The notes under the pieces were generated by a model that was given only the letters and a program-made list of their open reading frames with translations, was not told where the DNA came from and searched no databases. This document shows, one piece after another, positions 58,122-64,000 of a stretch of DNA of 64,000 nt. Location of the stretch: the NCBI GenBank assembly GCA_964397655.1, contig CAYNKA010000015.1, positions 1-64,000 on the forward strand, written 5' to 3'. Positions within the stretch are counted from its first letter, which is position 1, and every line of letters begins with the position of its first letter. The DNA comes from CAYNKA01 sp964397655. GTDB lineage: Bacteria > Spirochaetota > Spirochaetia > DTKZ01. A program made the position numbers and the translations under genes.

Positions 58122-59734
58122 GCGAAACTCCCCGCGAGGACGAGATCGTCCACGCTGTCGATGTCGAGCCAGTTGCCCGTAGTGTAGAGGACCCGGATCT
58201 CCTCGCCGGCCGCGACGAGCTCGTTGAAGAGGCTCTCCATCTTCGCCTTCCGGTTTTCGGGATCGGCGATGATGCGGTCCACCGTGCCCTTGAAAAGATC
58301 CAGTTTCTTTCCTGAAACCTTGACGAACCCCATCCATTCGCCGTGGACGCGCTCGGGACCGAGGTCCGGAGCCATGCGCTTCAGCGTGACCAGGGAATTC
58401 CAGGTCTTCCGCGACATGGGTTCGGAGCATTCCACGTAGTCCGCGAAGCGGGCCTTGTTCGCGCTTTCCTTCCAGTTCACGTCTGCGACGACGGTGAAAT
58501 CCGCGTCGCTCTCGAGCAGAATTTCGGGGATGTATTTCCGGAAAAGGACGTCGCCGTAGGATACGATGAAGTCCCCCCTGCTTTTCAGGGCGGCCAGCGC
58601 CTTCCCGAGGGAAACGAGCTCCCCGGAGTCCGCGTACTCGTCGTTGTCGACGAAGGATACGTTCGGCAGCTTCACGGTATCCTTCCGATACCCTCGCACC
58701 ACCATGATGTCCTTGATGCCCGCCGCGTTGTACCCGTCGACGATGTGGGCGAGGAGCGGCTGTCCCGCGACCTCCACCATCGCCTTGGGCTTGTCCTCGG
58801 TGAGCGAACCGAGCTCGCTTCCCCGGGACGCGGCGAGGATAACGGCGTGCAGGTTCCTTCCCGTCTGCGGAAGGTAGAGTTCCTCGGCCGCCTCGAGTTC
58901 GTCCATTCCCTGGAGGCGGAAGATCTCCTTCACGGACGCGATCTTGTCCTCGACGGCGAGGAGGTTTTCCTGCTCCTTGATGATTTTCGCCGTTTTCTGC
59001 ATGGCGGACAGGGAGGATCTCAGCATGTGGTTCGCCCAGATGACGATGGAAAAGCCGTGGTCCCTGAACACGTCGGTCGGGGTGGCGTAATACTTCGTGG
59101 GCACGATGACGACCGGAGAACGGTCGCCCCATTCCTTCTTGAAGGCGAGAACTTCGTCCGGGACGGCGAGGGCGCTGTGGATCAGGATTCCGTCCGCCCC
59201 GGCCTTCCGGTACTCCTCCGCCCTCCGGAGAGCCTCCTTGAGCCCCCAGCCCGCTATGAAGGCCTCCACGCGGGCGATGACGCAGAAGTCGTCGTCGGAC
59301 TGGGCGTCCTTTCCCGCCTTGATCTTTCCGCAGAATTCTTCCATGTTCGCGAGCGGCTGGGCCGTTCCCTTCACGAAACTGTTCGTCTTCGGAAAAAGCT
59401 TGTCCTCGATGCAGACCGCGGCCACGCCCCGCTGCTCGAGCTTGCGGACGAGCCTCTGCATGTTGTTGAAATTTCCGTATCCCGTGTCTCCGTCCAGAAG
59501 GATGGGGATCGAGGTCGCGTCGGCCATGAACTCGAGCACCTCGAGCACCTGGGTCCAGCTCGCCTCGTTCGAATCCCGCACTCCGAGCTGGGCGCTCACG
59601 GAGAGGCCGCTGCCCCAGATGCCCTTGAATCCGGCCTCCTCCACGATCTTGGCGGACAGGCCGTTATGGGCTTCGCAGATGAATTCCAAGGCTGAGGAAT
59701 TCAAAAGTCGTTTGAATTGCGTCGTTTTCTTCAC
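58118..59734 (-). CDS. pepM: PEP mutase fused to a C-terminal nucleotidyltransferase
   Basis: 538 residues from GTG 59734 (an in-frame TTG 36 bases upstream lies in the promoter). Residues about 1-270 are PEP mutase, with FICEAHNGLSAKIVEEAGFK, GVRDSNEASWTQVLE, LDGDTGYGN and the diagnostic EDKLFPKTNS (110-119). It isomerises PEP to phosphonopyruvate, the C-P bond-forming step. Residues about 295-538 are an NTP-transferase domain (HAVILAASRGSELGSLTEDK; GDVLFRKYIP; NWLDIDSVDDL), expected to activate aminoethylphosphonate with CTP. The glycine-rich loop reads AASRGSEL, not AAGxGxRL. First gene of the phosphonate operon. Confidence 0.93.
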   Translation of the reverse strand: MKKTTQFKRLLNSSALEFICEAHNGLSAKIVEEAGFKGIWGSGLSVSAQLGVRDSNEASWTQVLEVLEFMADATSIPILLDGDTGYGNFNNMQRLVRKLEQRGVAAVCIEDKLFPKTNSFVKGTAQPLANMEEFCGKIKAGKDAQSDDDFCVIARVEAFIAGWGLKEALRRAEEYRKAGADGILIHSALAVPDEVLAFKKEWGDRSPVVIVPTKYYATPTDVFRDHGFSIVIWANHMLRSSLSAMQKTAKIIKEQENLLAVEDKIASVKEIFRLQGMDELEAAEELYLPQTGRNLHAVILAASRGSELGSLTEDKPKAMVEVAGQPLLAHIVDGYNAAGIKDIMVVRGYRKDTVKLPNVSFVDNDEYADSGELVSLGKALAALKSRGDFIVSYGDVLFRKYIPEILLESDADFTVVADVNWKESANKARFADYVECSEPMSRKTWNSLVTLKRMAPDLGPERVHGEWMGFVKVSGKKLDLFKGTVDRIIADPENRKAKMESLFNELVAAGEEIRVLYTTGNWLDIDSVDDLVLAGSFA

Positions 59735-59741
59735 GGTGGAA

Positions 59742-59770
59742 ATAATCCCATACGAAAGGATAAAAAACAA
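59742..59770 (-). promoter_or_regulatory. Sigma-70-like promoter of the phosphonate operon
   Basis: On the minus strand: TTGTTT (59770-59765), 17-base spacer, GATTAT (59747-59742). The GTG start at 59734 follows after only seven bases and has no Shine-Dalgarno, so translation would begin at the mRNA's 5' end. Confidence 0.4.
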
Positions 59771-59822
59771 GACTGTCGAAGAACGCGGTCCGGTCGGAAT
59801 GCTCCGCGCATCCCGATTCGCG

Positions 59823-59850
59823 TTGACATCGCGTTAATTTCTAGCATAAT
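59823..59850 (+). promoter_or_regulatory. Sigma-70 promoter of the WecA-like gene
   Basis: TTGACA (59823-59828), 16-base spacer, CATAAT (59845-59850). The ATG at 59860 is nine bases past the -10 box; the bases between (ctttttt) are pyrimidines, so no ribosome-binding site is possible. Confidence 0.65.
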
Positions 59851-59859
59851 CTTTTTTCT

Positions 59860-60918
59860 ATGATATTCATCGCGGTCGCCGTGCTCGCCTTAATATTCAA
59901 CCTGCTTATCATCCCCGGGGTTATCGCCTTCTCCCACAGACAAAAGTGGTTCGATCATCGGGATCCTCGGAAAATACATACCGGCGACATTCCGAGAACG
60001 GGCGGCGTCGGCATCTTCCTCTCCTTCCTCGGTTCCATGGCCGGCGTCATCGCCCTCGGCTCGGTCATCCCCGGCTTCTCCCACAAGCTCACGACGATCC
60101 CCGTCATGCCGATAGCCGCCGGCATTTCCATTCTCTTCGTCACCGGCATTCTCGACGACTTCTTCAATCTCAGGGCCCGTTACAAGCTCGTCCTGCAGAT
60201 TCTCGCCGCCGCGGTCGTCGTATCGTACGATTACCGGTTCACGATGTTCGCCCTGCCCTTCGGTTTCGTAGTCTCCGTACCGATCCTTTCCTACGCGGTT
60301 ACCCTGTTCTGGATCGTCGGAGTGACGAACGCGGTCAATCTCATCGACGGCGTCGACGGGCTGGCGGGAGGCTTATCGGCGATCGCCGCTCTCTTCTGGG
60401 CGGTCATTTCTCTCGTCTGGGGGCATACGTTTTCCGCATTCATTGCCTTCGCCCTTCTCGGAGCCGTTCTCGGCTTCCTCTTCTACAACAAGCCCCCGGC
60501 CAAGATCTTCATGGGCGACTCGGGAAGCCTGATACTCGGATTCCTGCTCGCCGTCCTCCCCCTCGTGGAAAAGGAAAAGGGAGCGGGCAGCAGGGTCCTT
60601 CTCCTAGCGATCACCCTGCTCATCGTACCTATCTTCGATACCTTCGCGGCCATCATCAGAAGAAAGAGGAAGGGACTCTCGATCGGCTCGCCCGACAAGG
60701 AGCACATTCATCACAAGCTCCTCGCGCACGGCTGTTCGACCCTCCAGATCCTCATCATGCTCTACCCCATCTGCACCCTCTACGGCACGGTCGCGTTCGT
60801 CTGGGCCATCTACCCTCAGACCTTCAATCTCTTCTTCCTGCCCTTCACCTGGATTCCCGCGCTCGTCTTCTTTCTCATCCTGCATTATCGTTACCGGGGA
60901 ATGAATTCCTCTTCTTGA
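59860..60918 (+). CDS. wecA: Undecaprenyl-phosphate HexNAc-1-phosphate transferase (WecA/TagO family)
   Basis: 352 residues, about ten to eleven membrane helices. Transfers N-acetylhexosamine-1-phosphate from a UDP-sugar to undecaprenyl phosphate, another way to start a lipid-linked glycan. Family motifs: RKIHTGDIPRTGGVGIF, GILDDFFNLRARYKL, the metal-binding NAVNLIDGVDGLAGG, FMGDSGSLILGF and PDKEHIHHKLL. It is not MraY, which has a different HHH context. It is transcribed rightward, divergent from the phosphonate operon, and its 3' end overlaps the LolD-like gene by 44 bases. Confidence 0.92.
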   Translation: MIFIAVAVLALIFNLLIIPGVIAFSHRQKWFDHRDPRKIHTGDIPRTGGVGIFLSFLGSMAGVIALGSVIPGFSHKLTTIPVMPIAAGISILFVTGILDDFFNLRARYKLVLQILAAAVVVSYDYRFTMFALPFGFVVSVPILSYAVTLFWIVGVTNAVNLIDGVDGLAGGLSAIAALFWAVISLVWGHTFSAFIAFALLGAVLGFLFYNKPPAKIFMGDSGSLILGFLLAVLPLVEKEKGAGSRVLLLAITLLIVPIFDTFAAIIRRKRKGLSIGSPDKEHIHHKLLAHGCSTLQILIMLYPICTLYGTVAFVWAIYPQTFNLFFLPFTWIPALVFFLILHYRYRGMNSSS

Positions 60919-61588
60919 TCTCGTCGCTCACGACGAGCCCGTCGTGCAGAAGGACGAGCCTTTCCGCGTGATCCATGACCATGCGGTCGTGGGTGGAGAA
61001 AACGAAAACAGTCCCGTGCTTATCGTTCAAATCCTTCATGAGCCGGAGGATCTCCTCGCCCGTCTTCGAATCCAGGTTCGCGGTCGGTTCGTCCGCGAGG
61101 ACGATGGCCGGGTTCTTCACCAGGGCCCGGGCGATCGCGACCCGCTGCTGCTGCCCGCCGGAAAGCTCGCCCGGACGCCTCCTTTCGAGGCCCTCGAGCC
61201 CCACCTCGGCCAGAATCGCCCGGACGCGGTCCCGGACCTCCTTCTTCGCCCCGCCCATCATTTCGAGAGCGAAGGCGACGTTTTCGAAGGCCGTGAGCAC
61301 CGGAATCAGGTTGAAGGACTGGAACACGAAGCCGATCTTCTCCCTGCGCAGGGCGGCGAGTTCGCCGTCCCGGAGCCCGCCTACGTCCCTGCCGTCGAGC
61401 CGGACAGTCCCCGAGGTGAGCGAATCGATGCATCCGATCACGTTGAGCAGGGTGGATTTACCCGAACCGGAGGGCCCCGCGATCGAGAGGAATTCCCCGT
61501 CGGCGATGGCGAGCGTGATTCCGCGCAGGGCGGGGACCGCTGTTTTTCCGTTGCGGTATTCTTTTACGGCGTTGGTGAGCTCGATCAA
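60875..61588 (-). CDS. ABC transporter ATP-binding protein (LolD/MacB type)
   Basis: 237 residues. Walker A GPSGSGKSTLLNVIGCID, Q-loop FVFQSFNLIPVLTAFENVAF, signature ELSGGQQQRVAIARALVKNP and Walker B IVLADEPTANLDS, all of the LolD/MacB ATPase group. The start is TTG 61588 with GGAG 11 bases upstream. It would energise the FtsX-type permease at the right edge; together with the LolA-like protein it could extract lipoprotein or lipid from the inner membrane. Confidence 0.9.
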   Translation of the reverse strand: MIELTNAVKEYRNGKTAVPALRGITLAIADGEFLSIAGPSGSGKSTLLNVIGCIDSLTSGTVRLDGRDVGGLRDGELAALRREKIGFVFQSFNLIPVLTAFENVAFALEMMGGAKKEVRDRVRAILAEVGLEGLERRRPGELSGGQQQRVAIARALVKNPAIVLADEPTANLDSKTGEEILRLMKDLNDKHGTVFVFSTHDRMVMDHAERLVLLHDGLVVSDEIKKRNSFPGNDNAG

Positions 61589-61607
61589 TTTGAGGCTCCA
61601 TTGCAGG

Positions 61608-62858
61608 TCAATAGCTGAATTCCAGGGTCATGGTCATGGCGTAGGCGCCCTTCCTGAATTGATTGTCCACATCCGAAATGTAATCTTCTGCGGCGGCCGA
61701 GGTGCTGTTCCCGTAATAGGCCGGTAGCGCGACGCCGACGGTGAGGTTCGGAAGCGTCTTCAGTTTCATACCCGGGATGACGAATCCCGAATTGTCGCGC
61801 CAGGCGTGATTCCACCGAACGCCTACGTCCAGCTGAGGATGGAAGAATTTCTTCCAGAGGAGATTCAGCGAGGTCTGGTGGTCGGTCGGTATATCGGGGC
61901 CGTACTTGTAGCGATGTTCCCCGTAGAATTGAATATTGGGATCGCTCCATTCCTTGAAGAAACCGGAAAGGGCCGTGTACTGTTTCAGGCGATTCACGAG
62001 ACTCTCGTGGAAGTAATCCACCGACCAGATCGTCGTCTTGGCCCCGAGAACCCCCTTCACCGGCGTACCTTCGCTCCTTCGCTTCGCGGAAGGTACGATT
62101 CCCATAGCAAGGAACTCCACCGGACCGACCGGAAGCGTCATCTGTCCGGCATAGTTCAGGTCGTTGGCGCCCGCCGTGTCTCCATACCGCCAATCGGGTT
62201 GGTCCATGACGACCGCGGTGAAGGCGGCCTGCGATACCGGAACCGTAAGCTTGAAGGAGTAGCCGTATTCCGCCCCCGCCGTGAGGTTCGTGTCGTCGTA
62301 GATCCTTCCGTTCCCCCAGGTGATGACCTGCTTGCCGATTCGAAAGAAGAGCCGGTCGTAAAGCACGTAGGTGACGAAAATCTCGCTCATCGTCAAATAG
62401 AATTTTCCAGACGGGTACTGGGTCTGAATGGTCCCCTGGATGCTCACCGAAGGATCCGGTCTGGCGCGGAAGGACAGGTTGTTGGTGAAGTTGACGTACC
62501 CTCCCACATCCACGTCGGAGACGATCGGAGTGTCGAAAGGCGGCAATTCCCGATAGCCTGCGATTCCGCCGACCGCCGTGGACACCGAACCGTAGAAGGA
62601 CAGGGGTTCGCGGGTGAACCTGTCGAGCAGGTTGACGGGAGCCGCCGGAGGCTGCTGAGCCTGGGTCTCGCTTCCGGCCGCCCGTGCTTGATCCACCCGG
62701 GCCTTTTCCGCCTGGTTTTCGATCGTGCCAGCCTCGGGGCTGTCGAACAGGGAATCGATGTCGTCGACATTTTCCGCACGAATTTCCGCGGCCGCTCCGA
62801 GGAAAAGGCCGACGGACACGGCTAAGGCAAGCGCCGGAAGGAAGGATATTCTTCTCAT
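61608..62858 (-). CDS. Outer-membrane beta-barrel-type protein in Lol-like operon
   Basis: 416 residues. Signal peptide (MRRISFLPALALAVSVGLFL onward), then an acidic low-complexity linker with several Ala/Gln/Glu (about 30-75) and a barrel-like domain with FYGSVSTAVGGIAGY and FRIGKQVITWGNGRI. It ends in TLEFSY, with an aromatic C-terminal residue as in outer-membrane proteins. No specific family is recognised. Its start overlaps the LolA-like stop as ATGA, and it is 19 bases before the LolD-like gene, so it shares the operon. Confidence 0.72.
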   Translation of the reverse strand: MRRISFLPALALAVSVGLFLGAAAEIRAENVDDIDSLFDSPEAGTIENQAEKARVDQARAAGSETQAQQPPAAPVNLLDRFTREPLSFYGSVSTAVGGIAGYRELPPFDTPIVSDVDVGGYVNFTNNLSFRARPDPSVSIQGTIQTQYPSGKFYLTMSEIFVTYVLYDRLFFRIGKQVITWGNGRIYDDTNLTAGAEYGYSFKLTVPVSQAAFTAVVMDQPDWRYGDTAGANDLNYAGQMTLPVGPVEFLAMGIVPSAKRRSEGTPVKGVLGAKTTIWSVDYFHESLVNRLKQYTALSGFFKEWSDPNIQFYGEHRYKYGPDIPTDHQTSLNLLWKKFFHPQLDVGVRWNHAWRDNSGFVIPGMKLKTLPNLTVGVALPAYYGNSTSAAAEDYISDVDNQFRKGAYAMTMTLEFSY

Positions 62859-63625
62859 TGTCCCAATTTTTCCAGGTAGCCCTTCGTGTAAAGGCCGTCC
62901 GGTTGCTTGACGAGGGATGGCCTCGATATGGTGATCTTCGTGGTCTCGTTGACGAATTTGCCTCCGATGTTCATGCCGCGAAGATGGTCGAGAATCAGGA
63001 TGGAAACCGGAACGTATCGGCCGGCGAATTTCTGGTACGTCGGGATCGCGGTCGTCCGGAGCAGCTGGTCGGACAGGCTGTAGTCTTCCTTCTTCCGGAC
63101 CAGGAGGTCGTCGTTGCTGATCCAGAGCTTGGTCCTGGGAAAGGTCACCTCGTCGCTCACCGCCTTGAGGTCGAGGACCGTGCAGTCGAACTTGCCGAGC
63201 CTTTCCGACCAGGAGGCGCTCGTGGTGTAGTCCACGGCGAAGGACGACCTGGTGAAGTCCGAATTCCTCGCGTTGGAATTCTGGAACCGGTCCTTGGCGC
63301 TCGTGAAGGTGAACCGCCTGTCCGCCGGGTCGTAGAACCAGAGGTTGTTGCCGATCTTGAGGTAGCCCTTCCCCTTGTCCGCTGGAGGATCCATGATGAG
63401 GATGAGGTACTTCTCCTCCTTGTCCCGCCTGAAGATGACGAAATTCGTGGTCGTTGCCCCTTCGCCGGGTTTCTGCTGGACCATGACGTACTCGGCGGAG
63501 AAATCCCCCTCGAGGAAGGATACCTGCGCGTCGATCTTTTTAAGAAGGTCGACGCCGACGGACGGCGGCCCGGCGAAGGCGGCCGCTGCACCCAGCGTCA
63601 AGAACAGCACGGCGATACGTTTCAT
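62855..63625 (-). CDS. LolA-like outer-membrane lipoprotein-sorting protein
   Basis: 256 residues. Signal peptide MKRIAVLFLTLGAAAAFA; a periplasmic LolA/LolB-like concave barrel is expected from FVIFRRDKEEKYLILIMDPP, YLKIGNNLWFYDPADRRFTF and the KLWISNDDLLVRKKEDYSLS block. Such proteins bind the acyl chains of lipoproteins or other lipids and ferry them between membranes. Encoded between a FtsX/LolE permease and an outer-membrane protein, with ATGA overlaps on both sides, consistent with a complete export route. Confidence 0.85.
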   Translation of the reverse strand: MKRIAVLFLTLGAAAAFAGPPSVGVDLLKKIDAQVSFLEGDFSAEYVMVQQKPGEGATTTNFVIFRRDKEEKYLILIMDPPADKGKGYLKIGNNLWFYDPADRRFTFTSAKDRFQNSNARNSDFTRSSFAVDYTTSASWSERLGKFDCTVLDLKAVSDEVTFPRTKLWISNDDLLVRKKEDYSLSDQLLRTTAIPTYQKFAGRYVPVSILILDHLRGMNIGGKFVNETTKITISRPSLVKQPDGLYTKGYLEKLGQ

Positions 63626-64000
63626 CGATTCTCCCGCATCGCCTCGACCGGGGGGACCGAGGCGGCTATCAAGGTTGGTTTGAAAAGAGCGAATAGAACG
63701 GCAACGAGGGAAAGCCCCAGGGTATGCAGAAATATGAGGAACGTGGGATTGAACTTCAAGAAACCTCCATTGAGAAAGATTTCCATTCCGGCGATGAAGG
63801 AAAAATCGATTCTCTCCAATCCCAAGAGCAGGACATCGGCGAGCATCGCCCCTGCCGATACTGAGAGGAGAGCCAAAGCAAGACCCTCCAGAAGGAAGAG
63901 CCCGACGATCGAGGCCTTCCTCATTCCCATGGCCCGAAGCGTGCCGATTTCCTTCCTTCTCTCATAAAAGGCAATTCGGTAGGAATTTGTTACGCCGAAA
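63622..64000 (-). CDS. C-terminal part of an FtsX/MacB/LolE-type permease (cut by window edge)
   Basis: 126 residues visible; the 5' end lies beyond 64000. The frame reads back across the apparent ATG at 63930 into FYERRKEIGTLRAMGMRK, the hallmark segment before the penultimate helix of FtsX-like permeases, so 63930 is not the start. Three membrane helices follow and the chain ends PPVEAMRENR, as LolC/LolE/MacB permeases often do. It is the presumed membrane partner of the LolD-like ATPase. Confidence 0.88.
   Translation of the reverse strand, partial: FGVTNSYRIAFYERRKEIGTLRAMGMRKASIVGLFLLEGLALALLSVSAGAMLADVLLLGLERIDFSFIAGMEIFLNGGFLKFNPTFLIFLHTLGLSLVAVLFALFKPTLIAASVPPVEAMRENR

Noticed and set aside
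58122..59132. Long N-terminal extension of the phosphonopyruvate decarboxylase frame
   Set aside because: It lies over the pepM coding region in another frame; the ATGA overlap and the family start both point to ATG 58121.
1..64000. CRISPR arrays, tRNA, rRNA, riboswitches or complete insertion sequences
   Set aside because: No regularly spaced repeats, cloverleaf-type genes, known RNA motifs or transposase genes were seen in any intergenic stretch.

Overview
The window is GC-rich, densely packed chromosomal DNA. The gene set points to a free-living or host-associated spirochaete (phylum Spirochaetota). Pointers are the short archaeal/eukaryotic-type prolyl-tRNA synthetase, a group III-like phosphofructokinase, a DUF2259 secreted protein, a bifunctional-nuclease/UVR protein, the unusual diaminopimelate decarboxylase subfamily and a LolA/LolD/FtsX outer-membrane cassette. 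I cannot place it to genus from the sequence alone. No rRNA, tRNA, CRISPR array or complete insertion sequence was seen, and no stretch over about 300 bases lacks a gene except the 33.0-33.3 kb gap, which holds only a truncated ATPase gene.

Left part (1-25.6 kb), mostly housekeeping: GAF/HD-GYP c-di-GMP phosphodiesterase and phosphofructokinase; a polyprenol/diacylglycerol kinase-like membrane protein; a multi-span membrane protein; a DUF2259 secreted protein with a strong terminator; proS behind a consensus sigma-70 promoter; a small outer-membrane-type protein; a dicarboxylate symporter coupled to a degenerate SDR-like protein and, divergently, a receiver/PP2C-phosphatase regulator. A leftward group follows: purL-purQ, then bifunctional nuclease, malQ and a 1214-residue GH13 enzyme. 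Rightward again come a PTS IIA protein and lysA, then a helicase-associated-domain protein and a secreted protein.

Middle and right (25.6-61 kb) form a surface-glycan island of about 35 kb, almost all read leftward. It has a polyprenyl-phosphate sugar-1-phosphate transferase and a WecA-like initiator, Ugd plus a UDP-glucuronate epimerase, a complete rmlABCD set, FdtA/FdtB for a 3-amino-3,6-dideoxyhexose, a WecC-like dehydrogenase, about seven glycosyltransferases, a Gtr-type cassette, a PglK/MsbA-like ABC flippase, two Wzi-like outer-membrane proteins and a sulfatase-fold enzyme. At its upstream end sits a phosphonate pathway: PEP mutase fused to a nucleotidyltransferase, phosphonopyruvate decarboxylase and a PhnW-like transaminase, interrupted by an orphan HepT-like gene. 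A second free-standing nucleotidyltransferase lies beside rmlB, and a CDP-alcohol phosphotransferase lies at 32 kb. Together these suggest a surface glycan carrying CMP-activated 2-aminoethylphosphonate.

The last 3 kb are a LolD-like ATPase, a beta-barrel-type protein, a LolA-like protein and the end of an FtsX/LolE permease, presumably one outer-membrane lipid or lipoprotein trafficking unit. A recurring regulatory pattern is a good sigma-70 -10 box placed only 7-12 bases before the start codon, often without a Shine-Dalgarno sequence, suggesting leaderless or near-leaderless mRNAs for several genes.
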